Shown piece by piece: positions 18,362 to 28,184 of a DNA stretch of 64,000 nucleotides (position 1 is its first letter; each line of letters begins with the position of its first letter). The DNA comes from Telluribacter humicola (GTDB taxonomy: Bacteria > Bacteroidota > Bacteroidia > Cytophagales > Spirosomataceae). A model generated the notes under the pieces. It saw only the letters and a program-made list of their open reading frames with translations. It was not told the DNA's origin and ran no database searches. The stretch covers positions 1,736,001 to 1,800,000 of the forward strand of contig NZ_JAFIQT010000001.1 in the NCBI RefSeq assembly GCF_017355935.1, given 5' to 3'. Position numbers and translations under genes: made by a program.

Positions 18362-18613
18362 TTATGCAGGACGTACTTCAAATGTAAATTCTTCCATAAT
18401 CAGGTTAGCCAGCAGCTTCTCGCAGGCTGTCTTTACCTTGCCTTCGGCCTCCGCAGCATCAGCCGCTTCGAGTCGTAGTGTAATGTGTTTTCCGATGCGC
18501 ACATCTGCCACCTGATCAATGCCGAGGTTATGAAGTCCCAGCTTTACGGCCTTTCCCTGTGGGTCAAGGATTTCCTTCATCGGCATAATGTTGATATCAG
18601 CAATAAATTCCAT
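18362..18613 (-). CDS. purS: Phosphoribosylformylglycinamidine synthase subunit PurS
   Basis: 83 residues, the usual size of PurS, the small structural subunit of the PurSLQ complex in purine synthesis. The sequence fits the family: I-MPMKEILDPQGKAV near the start, LGIDQVADVRIGKHI in the middle, and a C-terminal ACEKLLANLIMEEF helix. purL and purQ are not in the window, so the subunit gene is separated from its partners. It lies between pssA and fabH on the same strand. Confidence 0.88.
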   Translation of the reverse strand: MEFIADINIMPMKEILDPQGKAVKLGLHNLGIDQVADVRIGKHITLRLEAADAAEAEGKVKTACEKLLANLIMEEFTFEVRPA

Positions 18614-18691
18614 GTGTAAATAGTACGTTATTGGTTAGTACCCGAAGGCAAAAGAAAGCGCAAAATTGCAACAAATTGTGCCTAATACCAA

Positions 18692-19396
18692 TTAGGATTT
18701 ACTATTATTCATGAGCATAAGTGCCAAGGATAGCAATACATAGATGGCGACGATCAGGGGGATGGCCAGGATGCCCAGCCCTAGCAGGAGCGCCAGGGAT
18801 AGAATCAGGAATGAAAACCTGACTTCATTCCCCTTCCACCCAAACGATTTGAACTTCAGAGCGAATAAAGGGATCTCTGCCACCAGCAGGTAAGACATAA
18901 CCGCTGTAAAGATTAGAAGCGTGGTGGTATTAACAATGATGGGGCGCCAGGTATCTTCGTGAAAGCGTACTATAAAAGGGAGTGACGCAACAAGCATGGC
19001 ATTGGCGGGCGTAGGTACTCCTATAAACTGGTCGCTCTGGCGGGGATCAATGTTGAACTTGGCAAGTCGAAGCGCCGAGAAGACGGCAATAAAAATAGCC
19101 AGGTAAGCCTTCCATATACCTGTCAGATCAGGTATGCTCTCCATAAGCAGCTGGTATATGATGATAGAGGGAAGTACCCCAAATGTAGTCATATCGGCCA
19201 GGGAGTCCAGTTCTTTGCCGATGGGTGAGCTAACGTTAAGAAGGCGCGCCACAAATCCATCAAAGAAATCAAAAATGGCCGCTACTCCGATAAGGGCGCA
19301 GGAAAGGAGCAGGTTATTATGAAATGCCTCAATGATACCTATGCATCCGCATATGAGGTTGCCACAAGTAAGGGCATTAGGGATGTGACGCTTCAT
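18692..19396 (-). CDS. pssA: CDP-diacylglycerol-serine O-phosphatidyltransferase
   Basis: 234 residues of a multi-pass membrane enzyme. The CDP-alcohol phosphotransferase signature DGxxARx8GxxxDxxxD is complete: Asp46, Gly47, Ala50, Arg51, Gly60, Asp64 and Asp68. It makes phosphatidylserine, the precursor of phosphatidylethanolamine. The N-terminus (MKRHIPNALTCGNLICG) matches short bacterial PssA proteins. It is followed by purS and fabH and preceded by the metallo-hydrolase at 19447, all on the minus strand with gaps of 50-80 bases, which suggests a loose housekeeping operon. Confidence 0.92.
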   Translation of the reverse strand: MKRHIPNALTCGNLICGCIGIIEAFHNNLLLSCALIGVAAIFDFFDGFVARLLNVSSPIGKELDSLADMTTFGVLPSIIIYQLLMESIPDLTGIWKAYLAIFIAVFSALRLAKFNIDPRQSDQFIGVPTPANAMLVASLPFIVRFHEDTWRPIIVNTTTLLIFTAVMSYLLVAEIPLFALKFKSFGWKGNEVRFSFLILSLALLLGLGILAIPLIVAIYVLLSLALMLMNNSKS

Positions 19397-19446
19397 GTAG
19401 AGCTGAGTAGGAAGGTGAAAATAAGGAGTGAACTGGTGTGCTGTGT

Positions 19447-20091
19447 TTATTTACTGTTTAGAAATGGGTTGTGCTTCTTCTCAAAACCAATGGTGGTCGG
19501 ATCCATATGGCCTGCATACACGGTGTAGTCGTCACCCAGCGGGAATAGCTTCTCCCTGATGCTGCGAAGCAGGGTATTGTAGTCACCACCAGGCAGATCG
19601 GTACGGCCGATACTTTCCCTGAACAGGACATCGCCACCAATCACAAAGCGCTGCTCATGGTTGACAAAGGCTACATGGCCGGGGGCGTGGCCCGGAACGT
19701 GCAGGATGTGCAGCGTCGAGCTCCCAAAGGTATAATTCTTTCCCTCCTCCAGATAGTGATCTATTTCAGGCTCATCAAATCCGGCAAATCCATAGTTAGG
19801 AGCGTAGGTTTTGACGGCTTTGAGGAGTGGCTCATCTATGGCATGGAGGCCAAAAAGAATGTCGTATTTCCTTTTCAGTAAGCCAATACCCAGTACATGA
19901 TCAATGTGTGCATGGGTATTAATGATCCCTACTGGCTTCAGACCATTAGCTTCTATATAGTTGATGAGCTCATCGTGCTCGTGCTTTTCGTAGTTGCCCG
20001 GATCTATAAATACGGCTTCTCCGGTTTCATCATGGAGTACATACGTATTCTCCCCAAAAGGGTTGAACGTAAAAGATTTTATCTGAATCAT
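19447..20091 (-). CDS. MBL-fold metallo-hydrolase (glyoxalase II-like)
   Basis: 214 residues. The binuclear metal motif reads THAHIDH (His60, His62, Asp64, His65). Further ligands appear in VPGHAPGHVAF, GGDVLF and YAGHMDPTT. The size and pattern match hydroxyacylglutathione-hydrolase-like enzymes of Bacteroidota, which are usually annotated only as MBL-fold hydrolases. The C-terminal glutathione-binding domain of true glyoxalase II is missing, so the substrate is open. It starts the minus-strand group that runs to fabH. Confidence 0.88.
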   Translation of the reverse strand: MIQIKSFTFNPFGENTYVLHDETGEAVFIDPGNYEKHEHDELINYIEANGLKPVGIINTHAHIDHVLGIGLLKRKYDILFGLHAIDEPLLKAVKTYAPNYGFAGFDEPEIDHYLEEGKNYTFGSSTLHILHVPGHAPGHVAFVNHEQRFVIGGDVLFRESIGRTDLPGGDYNTLLRSIREKLFPLGDDYTVYAGHMDPTTIGFEKKHNPFLNSK

Positions 20092-20187
20092 ACGGAGTCG
20101 GCTCTTTAGTGTCAGGGCGAAGTTAACAAACTGTTTTGAAACAGGCGTCTGGAAAGGGATGATTCATGTATAGCTAGGGACTAATAC

Positions 20188-20226
20188 TCAGAGCGCCACT
20201 CTAGTCTGGCTAAAGTGGCGCTCTGA
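20188..20226 (-). terminator. Strong hairpin after the 20258-21445 gene
   Basis: Perfect 13-bp stem TCAGAGCGCCACT/AGTGGCGCTCTGA with a 13-base loop. There is no T run on the minus strand, so termination may be weak or Rho-assisted. It is the only element seen between 20092 and 20257. Confidence 0.6.
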
Positions 20227-20257
20227 ATAAAACAATATTTCGGTATTCTTGCAGAAG

Positions 20258-21445
20258 CTACACCACCACCGGATTCCGGAATACGGCTGCTACTATGCTG
20301 TCCTTCTCAGGCATATCATTAGCATCATACAGGAATACTTTCCCTTTCATCAGGACCGTCTTTACGGCGGCTTCGGTCAGCAGGTCCGTATTTTCGGGAG
20401 TAGCCGCCCGCTGGATCTGTAACTCATAACGCTGCTCATCATAGTGCCCCCAGAGGAATGCATCCTTACGAATAAATAAGGTATCTACCTGGCCGGTAAG
20501 TGCGGCTAGTATGGTCTTCTCTGTATCAGACGCCGCAAAGTCTCCCGCTTTCAGATTGTGATACTGCTCGACAGCCTTTTCTTCCTGCTGCTTAAATTTG
20601 GGCTCCATGATAGCCATTGCCTGCTTGTAAAGGCCCTGTGCCTGGGGATCATTTCTGTTGTCAAAGTTTCCCGTTACATAGTCTTCTACGTACTTATTAT
20701 AATCGATAGTAGTCCGGTATAGCGGAACCAGATAATCTACTCCGGCTAATACTACGGGCAACTGATCCTCTTTGAACCTGTTTTCCAGCTCTCGGCTGAG
20801 ATTGTAGAACCACTGACGGATATGTTCTTTCTCCTGTTCATCAGCTGCCTGTCCATGGAATACTCCACCGCTGGCAGGTTGGCTGGTACCCAATCTGCGC
20901 TGTACAGTATCGTCCCTATCTATCTTGTTAAAATAACGCAGATAGTCCTCAACAGAGGTTTGTACATCTTCACCAAGTTCCACCTCATTAAAGGAGTAGG
21001 GAGTTGCTTCGTATAAGCGTACATTTTCCAGGTCCAGATTAAGTACATAGTATCGCCCGTTCCTGTTAAACAAAGGTAGTAAGGGGCGTAGCATGAGGCC
21101 CTTACCTACATGGAATGATGGCTCTTCAACCTTTAGCGGAAACTTGAATACATAGTTGTTCTGTGGAGTAAGGAAGAAGGCCAGCATATCAGATGAATAG
21201 TGCCAGAAGTTGTCATTATCCAGAAGATTAAATCCTGGTTGAAGGTATTGATTCACCTCATCTTGCTCCATTCCGTACAAGTTTACCAGCTGCTGACGAG
21301 CAGCCTGAAGCTGATTCTTAAAGTGAATCTTATCCTGCTGAAAGTTATCAGTAGACTGTTTTCTGGTGGGCGAGTATATTGTCACACTGTGCTGAACCTT
21401 ACTAGTCGCCAGTTCATTAAGTTGATCTATGGTGAATAATTCCAT
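20258..21445 (-). CDS. Putative archaeo-eukaryotic release-factor-like protein (baeRF family)
   Basis: 395 residues, soluble, no signal peptide. The arrangement resembles the bacterial eRF1-like (baeRF) families: an N-terminal region with VTIYSPTRKQ, a central YYVLNLDLENVRLYEATPYSF strand pair typical of the eRF1 middle-domain fold, and a C-terminal domain with DTLFIRKDAFLWGHYD and VKTVLMKGKVFLYD. Some baeRF proteins act as ribosome-hibernation or peptide-release factors. The divergent neighbour at 21723 is HPF-like, which fits a ribosome-linked role. The assignment is from remembered pattern only. Confidence 0.6.
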   Translation of the reverse strand: MELFTIDQLNELATSKVQHSVTIYSPTRKQSTDNFQQDKIHFKNQLQAARQQLVNLYGMEQDEVNQYLQPGFNLLDNDNFWHYSSDMLAFFLTPQNNYVFKFPLKVEEPSFHVGKGLMLRPLLPLFNRNGRYYVLNLDLENVRLYEATPYSFNEVELGEDVQTSVEDYLRYFNKIDRDDTVQRRLGTSQPASGGVFHGQAADEQEKEHIRQWFYNLSRELENRFKEDQLPVVLAGVDYLVPLYRTTIDYNKYVEDYVTGNFDNRNDPQAQGLYKQAMAIMEPKFKQQEEKAVEQYHNLKAGDFAASDTEKTILAALTGQVDTLFIRKDAFLWGHYDEQRYELQIQRAATPENTDLLTEAAVKTVLMKGKVFLYDANDMPEKDSIVAAVFRNPVVV

Positions 21446-21722
21446 GGTAGTTAGTTAAATAAGTTTAAGAAGTGTTGAACTCCGCAGCCGCGGCAAGCAA
21501 TTTGTACATATAAAGGTGATAAGATTGTTCCAACTGCCTGAGTTAGAGGTAAAATGTACGTAGTAGCCTGATTGTGCGTTAATTATAACCTGAAAGCGGA
21601 TGAGGAGTAGCATAGGGCGTGGGGACGAAAAGCCACGTTTGAGGAAAAATTTTCAATAAATAATAAAGGGTTGTGGAAGTGATTTGTGTGATTAAAACGA
21701 ATTGGAATCAAATAATTTAGCC

Positions 21723-22037
21723 ATGAATAGAGTAGAGCAGTTGGAGAATATCAAATTGGATATTCGTACGGTAGATGTGGAGCCAGACGCTGAGACTATT
21801 AGTAAAGTACGTAATGAATTAAAGAAACTGATGCGCTTATACGGCAGTATCGTTGGAGCGGATGTTTTCCTGAAGGAGTTAAGCGAAACCAGACAAAATA
21901 ATAAGCTGGCAAGAATGCGGGTAGGCATACCCGGTAGAGACCTCATTGCTGAGGCTTCCTCCTCTTCATGGGCAACAGCTCTATCGATGGTTAGTGACAT
22001 GCTGCGTAATCAGATCATGAATCGTTACCGGAAATAG
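21723..22037 (+). CDS. HPF/RaiA-like ribosome-associated protein
   Basis: 104 residues from the ATG at 21723 (MNRVEQLENIK); a TTG at 21702 would add seven residues. The pattern fits short Bacteroidota hibernation-promoting factors: a beta strand IKLDIRTVDVEPDAETI, a helix with KKLMRLYGSIVGADVFLKEL, strand ARMRVGIPGRDLIAEA, then the final helix ATALSMVSDMLRNQI. Such proteins bind the 30S decoding region and silence ribosomes under stress. It carries fewer basic residues than E. coli HPF, so binding may differ. It diverges from the putative baeRF gene, with 277 bases between starts. Confidence 0.7.
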   Translation: MNRVEQLENIKLDIRTVDVEPDAETISKVRNELKKLMRLYGSIVGADVFLKELSETRQNNKLARMRVGIPGRDLIAEASSSSWATALSMVSDMLRNQIMNRYRK

Positions 22038-22066
22038 ATAGATCCGGCATATATCCACACATATAC

Positions 22067-22100
22067 AAGAGCCCCGCTTCCAGGAAGTGGGGCTCTTTGG
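22067..22100 (+). terminator. Terminator of the HPF-like gene
   Basis: Stem AAGAGCCCC/GGGGCTCTT extended by CTTCC/GGAAG around one mismatch, followed by TTTGGTT. It lies 30 bases after the stop codon. Confidence 0.8.
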
Positions 22101-22179
22101 TTATAAAAGCGGGAGTCAGGTCTTTATAGTGATACCTTCGAGGTAATATCAATAAGTCCAGGACCTTTATCTTATCATC

Positions 22180-23640
22180 ATGCGCATATCTCTCCTGCTT
22201 ATATCACTGACCGGATGCATTCTTCTTAGCAGCCTGTTTCTAAGTTTTCGTTCCTCTACCAAGCCATCCCGACCCAATGTAGTTCTGATATTTGCTGATG
22301 ATCTTGGGTACGGCGACATAGGTAGTTATGGTGCAACCCAGTACCATACTCCCCACCTTGACAAGATGGCTACCGAAGGGATGCGCTTTACTAATTTTCT
22401 TGTAGCCCAGGCAGTATGTAGTGCTTCCCGCGCTGCCCTGCTTACCGGCTGTTATCCCAACCGTCTGGGTATATCGGGTGCATATGACCATACAGCCAAA
22501 GTCGGAATCAATCCCGATGAGGAGACCATGGCTGAACTTTTCAAGAAGACCGGCTATCGTACCGCAATTTTTGGTAAATGGCACCTGGGTCACCACCGGG
22601 AATTCCTGCCGCTGCAGCACGGCTTCGATGAGTACATGGGACTGCCGTACTCCAATGATATGTGGCCGATGAACTACGATGGCAAGCCCGCCCCAGCCGG
22701 ACACCACCGTCTGTACTATCCGGTATTACCCTTTATTGAAGGCAACGACAAGGTACGTGAAATTACAACTCCTCAGCATCAGGATGAACTGACGACGCTA
22801 TACACGGAGCGGGCAGTTCAGTTTATTAAGCAGAATAAAAATAAGCCTTTCTTCCTGTACCTGCCTCACGCCATGCCGCATGTACCGCTGGGAGTGTCGG
22901 ACAAGTTCAGAGGCAAGAGCGAGCAGGGGCTGTACGGCGATGTGATCCAGGAGATGGACTGGTCGGTGGGGCAGGTACTGAAGGCACTCAAGGATAATGG
23001 GCTTGACAAAAACACTATCGTGATATTCACGAGTGACAACGGTCCCTGGATCAACTACGGGAACCATGCCGGTAATACAGCCGGACTCCGGGAAGGAAAA
23101 GGTACCAGCTATGAGGGCGGGCACCGTGTACCCTGTATCATCCGCTGGCCCGGAGTAGTACCGGAGGGGGTAGTAACAGATCGCCTGTCTTCTACTATAG
23201 ACCTGTTACCGACGCTTGCAAGCCTGTGTGGGGCGCCTGTTCCCCACAAAAAAATCGACGGTGTAGATATTAGTGCTATCCTGAAAGGCGACCTGATGGC
23301 ATCACCACGGAAGCATTTTTACTACTACTACCGTAAAAATGCGCTGGAAGCCGTACGGCGAGAGAACTGGAAGCTGGTACTGGATCACCCGGGTCGGACG
23401 TACGAAGGTTTTGCTCCTGGAAATGATGGTTTTCCGGGTAAGATAAACGAACAAAGTCCTGCAAAAATGGCTCTGTACGACCTCAGGCGCGATCCGGGCG
23501 AACGTTATGATGTGCAGGAAACCTATCCGGAAATTGTAAAAGAGCTACTGCTATTGGCTGAAAACGCCCGTGCGGATTTAGGTGATGATCTGCAAAAAAG
23601 GGAGGGAGCTAACCGCCGTCCCATCGGCCAAATTCAATAA
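22180..23640 (+). CDS. Secreted arylsulfatase (type I sulfatase family)
   Basis: 486 residues. A hydrophobic N-terminus targets export. Metal ligands appear in FADDLGYGD (Asp40, Asp41), and the formylglycine site is Cys80 in CSASRAALLTG, a CxAxR variant of the CxPxR motif. Further family marks are GKWHLGHH, TSDNGPW and a C-terminal YDLRRDPGERYD. The enzyme would remove sulfate esters from glycans or aryl sulfates after maturation by a formylglycine-generating system, which is not in this window. No other carbohydrate gene is adjacent. Confidence 0.92.
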   Translation: MRISLLLISLTGCILLSSLFLSFRSSTKPSRPNVVLIFADDLGYGDIGSYGATQYHTPHLDKMATEGMRFTNFLVAQAVCSASRAALLTGCYPNRLGISGAYDHTAKVGINPDEETMAELFKKTGYRTAIFGKWHLGHHREFLPLQHGFDEYMGLPYSNDMWPMNYDGKPAPAGHHRLYYPVLPFIEGNDKVREITTPQHQDELTTLYTERAVQFIKQNKNKPFFLYLPHAMPHVPLGVSDKFRGKSEQGLYGDVIQEMDWSVGQVLKALKDNGLDKNTIVIFTSDNGPWINYGNHAGNTAGLREGKGTSYEGGHRVPCIIRWPGVVPEGVVTDRLSSTIDLLPTLASLCGAPVPHKKIDGVDISAILKGDLMASPRKHFYYYYRKNALEAVRRENWKLVLDHPGRTYEGFAPGNDGFPGKINEQSPAKMALYDLRRDPGERYDVQETYPEIVKELLLLAENARADLGDDLQKREGANRRPIGQIQ

Positions 23641-23781
23641 TGACATTATGACTGAGCTAATTAGGTGGACTATGAAATTTTGACACGTGCTTAGGGGGCT
23701 TTTGGGCTATGTCGGAAACTGGTATAGTGTTTTTATCCATAGGGATATAGATGTTTGATTACCCAGAAACGACGTACGACC

Positions 23782-24189
23782 ATGAAAGATAAACTGAAAA
23801 TACCTCAGGAAGTACTGATGAATATAGATTTCATAAATACTGTCAACGGAGGAATGAGCCAGGCAACTGTGCAGATTGAGAGTGGAGCTGACGGCTACCT
23901 CGTGATGGTAAAAGCCCCGGGAATTGAGGCTGAGGACCTACAGGTAGAGATCATTAAAAACAAGTTAATGGTATATCACCTGCTACCCATCTTTGCTCAG
24001 GATCCCGAGTCGAACAGCGAATATCGCTCCATCCGATTCATCAGCAATTTAACGATCCCAAACGATGTGGATCTGGAAAGCATAGCAGCTCACTATGATG
24101 AAACTCTGCATCATTTGGTAATACATTTACCTTATAACCAGCTGCACCAGGGTTTTCACCGCAAGGTGGATATCGAGCGCTGGAAATAA
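23782..24189 (+). CDS. Small heat-shock protein (Hsp20/alpha-crystallin family)
   Basis: 135 residues from the ATG at 23782 (MKDKLKIPQEV). The alpha-crystallin domain spans about residues 35-130: YLVMVKAPGIEAEDLQVEI opens it, and LTIPNDVDLESIAAHYDETLHHLVIHLP closes it, in place of the usual AxxxNGVLxVxxPK. The C-terminal IxI motif is absent and the ending is KVDIERWK. It would act as an ATP-independent holdase chaperone. It is unusually divergent for the family but the strand order is clear. Confidence 0.78.
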   Translation: MKDKLKIPQEVLMNIDFINTVNGGMSQATVQIESGADGYLVMVKAPGIEAEDLQVEIIKNKLMVYHLLPIFAQDPESNSEYRSIRFISNLTIPNDVDLESIAAHYDETLHHLVIHLPYNQLHQGFHRKVDIERWK

Positions 24190-24213
24190 TTAAATACATA
24201 GTTTAATACTCAC

Positions 24214-24249
24214 AAAAATCCCGAAGCAGGTTAGTGCTTCGGGATTTTT
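24214..24249. terminator. Bidirectional terminator between Hsp20 and the serine hydrolase gene
   Basis: Perfect 15-bp stem AAAAATCCCGAAGCA/TGCTTCGGGATTTTT with a 6-base loop and T-rich ends on both strands. The flanking genes converge on it. Confidence 0.9.
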
Positions 24250-24280
24250 GTTTTCATAGTTGCTGGATAAGCTCATGTAT

Positions 24281-25834
24281 TTAGTGAGGCTCGGGGTACT
24301 GCAGGTAGTCGTGGAAGTTGGTTTCGTAGTTCTCCCGCGCAAGAGGTGTGATGCGCTTCGCCTGGCTATGGGCCCAAAGTACAAATGAAGTGATGTCCAG
24401 ATAGCGGGAGGATTTGAGCGGGAACAGATTGTCGCCCTCGCGCAGACCATTAGTCAACAGCACTATCGTAATATCATTAGGCGCTTTCAACCAGACACTA
24501 CGAAATCCTTGGGCTTTACTGTTACCGGTTAATATATACCACCAGCCGTCATGGTAGCTGAACCGGCCATCTGGTGTTTGGGTACTATAGGCACCGTACC
24601 CCTTGGTGAGTAGAGCGTCTTTTAGGGCAGTAGTGAGAGCCGACTCATCAGGGGTAGAGAGGATTTTGGCATAAACCGTAGCGGCTTCCCGCGCTGACAG
24701 ATAGAAACCATAGGCCCCTGCCGTGGAAGCAAAATTACCGGGAATAAAGCCGCGGGAACCCGAGAAGGGATAGTCATAGCCATAGGTAGGATTCTGAGTA
24801 TAGGTATTGAGTAATAAAGTGGTAGTTACTCCGGCCTTTTCAATGATATTTTTGCGTAAGTAATCTTCGTAGAGCTGTTGGGTACGGGTATCGTCAGTCT
24901 GGTCGTTGCCGGTGAACTGATACCCCATCATAGCCGGAATAAGTACCCGATACAATCCGAAATTAACATTCTGGTAGCAATAGTTTCCAAGGTGCTGCGG
25001 CTGTACACCTTTGGCTATAAGCGCTTTCAGGCCGTACCAGTAGTTCTCAGTATAGGCACCATTCCGACAATTGTTCTGGAAACCAACAATACCGCTCCGA
25101 TGCGTCAGCAGATCATGAAATGTAATCTTATCTATATTGGTACCCCTATGCCAGGCCGATGGTAGGTAGTCTATGATATAGTCTGTCGGCTTGATTCCCT
25201 TTTCCGTAGCCAGTTTCAGGAAGGCCATGGCAGTAAGTGTCTTGGTCATACTGGCCACGTGCATTTTAGTATCTACGGTAAACGGAATAGCACCAGCCGA
25301 CTCAACCGAGCGTGATTGAAATCCGCCACCACCCGATGTTACCATTTCCCCTTTTTCAAAGATGGCATAGCTGTATCCAAAGTCACGGTCTTTAAGGGAA
25401 TCGTCCAGCGTAGCGGCCAGCCGTAAGGCCAGTCCGGGTTGTGTGGTGAAGGTACTTACAGGACCATAGGCTATGTTTTCTGCATTCTCTACATAGGCCC
25501 TGATGTAGTAGGTCTTGTTCGCAGTAAGGTTGGTGATGGGGCTGTTGAAGGTGAATGGCAACGCGGTTATTGCTTTACTGTATTCCGATCGGGCATCGTT
25601 GATCGTAGGCTCCGGATTCTGTTCCGACCATACGTGTCCATAACGCTTTATTTGCCATGGACCATCGTCGGTAAGAGTAGTTGAGGCAGTTGCTGAGATA
25701 TCAAGCCGCTGGCTGACCCTGGTAGAATCGGCAAGGGTCAGCTCTTCGACCGGTGTGGGCTCAACCACACAGCTGCCTACCAGGGTACCAAGAAACAGTA
25801 GTATAAGAAAGACTCGGGTTGATGTCGCATGCAT
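24281..25834 (-). CDS. Beta-lactamase-fold serine hydrolase lipoprotein
   Basis: 517 residues with a lipoprotein signal and lipobox LVGSC (Cys22). Residues about 40-132 form a fibronectin III-like domain (TYYIRAYVENAEN). A class C beta-lactamase/D-Ala-D-Ala carboxypeptidase-like domain follows, with nucleophile Ser195 in SMTK, YQN as the second motif and YHDGWW near the usual third motif. Its place at the cell surface suggests peptidase or esterase action on cell-wall or dietary substrates. The substrate cannot be told from sequence. Confidence 0.88.
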   Translation of the reverse strand: MHATSTRVFLILLFLGTLVGSCVVEPTPVEELTLADSTRVSQRLDISATASTTLTDDGPWQIKRYGHVWSEQNPEPTINDARSEYSKAITALPFTFNSPITNLTANKTYYIRAYVENAENIAYGPVSTFTTQPGLALRLAATLDDSLKDRDFGYSYAIFEKGEMVTSGGGGFQSRSVESAGAIPFTVDTKMHVASMTKTLTAMAFLKLATEKGIKPTDYIIDYLPSAWHRGTNIDKITFHDLLTHRSGIVGFQNNCRNGAYTENYWYGLKALIAKGVQPQHLGNYCYQNVNFGLYRVLIPAMMGYQFTGNDQTDDTRTQQLYEDYLRKNIIEKAGVTTTLLLNTYTQNPTYGYDYPFSGSRGFIPGNFASTAGAYGFYLSAREAATVYAKILSTPDESALTTALKDALLTKGYGAYSTQTPDGRFSYHDGWWYILTGNSKAQGFRSVWLKAPNDITIVLLTNGLREGDNLFPLKSSRYLDITSFVLWAHSQAKRITPLARENYETNFHDYLQYPEPH

Positions 25835-25881
25835 AATGGTAGTGGATAGATACTTACAAAGTAGTAAGGTACTTATCTACT

Positions 25882-25915
25882 AAAAAACCTTCAAGGATGT
25901 CCCTGAAGGTTTTTT
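25882..25915 (-). terminator. Terminator of metG
   Basis: Stem AAAAAACCTTCAGGG-like: AAAAAACCTTCA pairs with TGAAGGTTTTTT. The minus strand ends in a run of T. It lies 18 bases beyond the metG stop. Confidence 0.85.
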
Positions 25916-25932
25916 GCAAGTGTAGTGTTTTA

Positions 25933-28011
25933 TTAGCTAACGGTAGCTCCGTTCCAGACATCCTTGCCCGGCTGCACAAAAGCAAGACTACCATCTTTAT
26001 CTTCCGCCATCAGGATCATACCCTGCGACTCCATGCCCATCATCTTGCGGGGAGCGAGGTTGGCGAGGTACAGTACCTTCTTACCTACTATCTCTTCGGG
26101 CTTAAAGTGTTCGGAAATCCCGCTCAGTACCGTACGCTGCTCGCTACCTATATCCACTTTCAGCTTGAGTAGCTTCTTGCTCTTGGGAACGTTCTCTGCT
26201 TCGAGGATGGTAGCTACCCGGATATCAATCTTAGCAAAATCATCGTACTGTATTTCGGCTTTTACTTCGGGTACTTCTTTTCCTTCGGCAGCGGCGGCTA
26301 ATTCATTCATGCGTTTGTCGTCGTGTAGTTTTTGTACTTGTTTTTCTATGACGGAGTCTTCCAGTTTCTCAAATAGCAGGGTGGCCTCGGCAATGGGGTG
26401 GCCTTCGGCTAACACAGTCCTCTTGCCCGCATCTGCCCACTTTTTCAGCTGATCTCCCTCTATCCCCAACTGCTTCCGTAGCTTCTCGGAAGTGAACGGC
26501 ATGATAGGCTCGGAAACAATAGCCAATGAGGCCGTAATCTGCAGGGCTATGTTCAGGATGGTACCTACCCGTGCCGGATCCGTCTTGATCACGTGCCAGG
26601 GCTGCGTGTCGGCCAGGTACTTGTTGCCTAGGCGCGCCAGGTCCATGATCAGCGCTAGGGCCTCGCGGAAGCGGTAGTTTTCCATGGCTTCGCCAATGCG
26701 TGCGGGGAAGGCTGCCAGTTCAGCCAGTACCGCCTGGTCCTGTTCGGTCAGTTCACCCAGTGCAGGTACTTTGCCTTCGCAGAATTTGTGGGTCAATACC
26801 ACGGCCCGGTTCACGAAATTACCGTAGATACCCACCAGCTCGCTGTTGTTGCGGGTCTGGAAGTCCTTCCACGTAAACTCACTGTCCTTGGTCTCGGGAG
26901 CGTTGGCCGTAAGTACGTAGCGCAGTACGTCCTGCTTACCCGGAAACTCCTCCAGGTACTCGTGCAGCCATACGGCCCAGTTACGGGAAGTTGATATCTT
27001 GTCTCCCTCCAGGTTCATGAATTCGTTGGCGGGTACGTTGTCTGGCAGGATAAAGCTACCTTCGGCCATCAGTGTAGCCGGGAATATGATACAGTGGAAT
27101 ACAATATTATCCTTTCCGATAAAGTGTACCAGCTTGCTGTCATCCTGCTTCCACCACTGCTCCCAGCCCTCATCGGTACCGTTTTTCTGGATGAGCCAGT
27201 CCTTGGTAGCCGATATATACCCGATGGGAGCTTCAAACCATACATAAAGTACCTTACCCTCAGTATCGGGTAGGGGTACCTGTATTCCCCAATCCAGGTC
27301 GCGGGTCATAGCGCGGGGTTTCAGGCCCTCTTTCAGCCAAGACTGAACTTGTCCCGCCACGTTACTTTTCCACTCGGGGTGGCTATTGACATAGGCCTGT
27401 ACTTCTGCCTGCATTTTATCAAGGGGTAAAAACCAGTTCTTCGTAGACTTCATCACCGGTTTGGCACCCGACAGCATCGAGCGTGGTTCTTTTAGTTCCA
27501 GCGGACTGAGCGACGAGCCGCAACGTTCACACTGATCGCCGTAGGCATTCGGGTTGGCACATACCGGACAGGTACCTACTATATAGCGGTCGGCCAGGAA
27601 CTGCTGGGCAGTTTCGTCGTAGTACTGTTCGGTTACCTCTTCTACAAATACCCCCTTATCATACAGGTCCTTGAATATCTCCTGCGAGGTCTGGTGGTGT
27701 ATGGGCTTACTGGTACGTGAGTATACATCAAAGGATATACCCAGATCGGCAAATGACTTATTGATCTGGTCATAGTACTTGTCTACGACCTGTTGCGGAG
27801 TCATTCCTTCTTTCTTGGCCCGGATGGTGATGGGTACTCCGTGCTCATCGGTACCACTGATAAAAGCTACATCTTCACCTTTGGAACGCAGGTACCTGAC
27901 ATAGGTATCGGCCGGTATGTAGCATCCAGCCAGGTGACCTATATGGATAGGACCATTCGCGTAGATCAGAGCCGCCGTAACGGTATATCGTTTGGGGTTG
28001 GTAATGGGCAT
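25933..28011 (-). CDS. metG: Methionine-tRNA ligase
   Basis: 692 residues. The class I motifs are present: HIGH at residues 23-26 and KISTS for KMSKS. The zinc knuckle carries CPVC and CERC. The anticodon-binding helical domain follows, and residues about 590-692 form a C-terminal EMAP/tRNA-binding OB domain ([15 protein letters not shown]), so this is the dimeric E. coli-like type. It charges tRNA-Met. No gene shares its strand nearby except the downstream serine hydrolase behind a terminator. Confidence 0.97.
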   Translation of the reverse strand: MPITNPKRYTVTAALIYANGPIHIGHLAGCYIPADTYVRYLRSKGEDVAFISGTDEHGVPITIRAKKEGMTPQQVVDKYYDQINKSFADLGISFDVYSRTSKPIHHQTSQEIFKDLYDKGVFVEEVTEQYYDETAQQFLADRYIVGTCPVCANPNAYGDQCERCGSSLSPLELKEPRSMLSGAKPVMKSTKNWFLPLDKMQAEVQAYVNSHPEWKSNVAGQVQSWLKEGLKPRAMTRDLDWGIQVPLPDTEGKVLYVWFEAPIGYISATKDWLIQKNGTDEGWEQWWKQDDSKLVHFIGKDNIVFHCIIFPATLMAEGSFILPDNVPANEFMNLEGDKISTSRNWAVWLHEYLEEFPGKQDVLRYVLTANAPETKDSEFTWKDFQTRNNSELVGIYGNFVNRAVVLTHKFCEGKVPALGELTEQDQAVLAELAAFPARIGEAMENYRFREALALIMDLARLGNKYLADTQPWHVIKTDPARVGTILNIALQITASLAIVSEPIMPFTSEKLRKQLGIEGDQLKKWADAGKRTVLAEGHPIAEATLLFEKLEDSVIEKQVQKLHDDKRMNELAAAAEGKEVPEVKAEIQYDDFAKIDIRVATILEAENVPKSKKLLKLKVDIGSEQRTVLSGISEHFKPEEIVGKKVLYLANLAPRKMMGMESQGMILMAEDKDGSLAFVQPGKDVWNGATVS

Positions 28012-28116
28012 TGTATAATATAAGAAATAGTGAAAACCAGATATTTAAAAGTACTGCCAGGTACTGGCTACTGTTACAGTGCCAGTCAGGTCAGGGAGAA
28101 TTTTCTTTTCTGGCTA

Positions 28117-28124
28117 CAAAATTA
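28117..28124 (-). promoter_or_regulatory. Putative -7 box (TAATTTTG) for metG
   Basis: TAATTTTG on the minus strand, about 105 bases before the metG start. No clear TTG -33 element. Confidence 0.3.
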
Positions 28125-28184
28125 GCAAAAAGGGCTCTGCATTGCTGCTTTACGACCAGTTACCTTACCATTGGTACATAATAT

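Noticed and set aside
21692-22000. A minus-strand frame of 102 codons opposite the HPF-like gene
   Set aside because: The plus-strand frame has the HPF strand-helix pattern and a following terminator; the minus frame has neither.
22240-22707. A 155-codon minus-strand frame inside the sulfatase gene
   Set aside because: Antisense to conserved catalytic motifs; composition is that of a complementary shadow.
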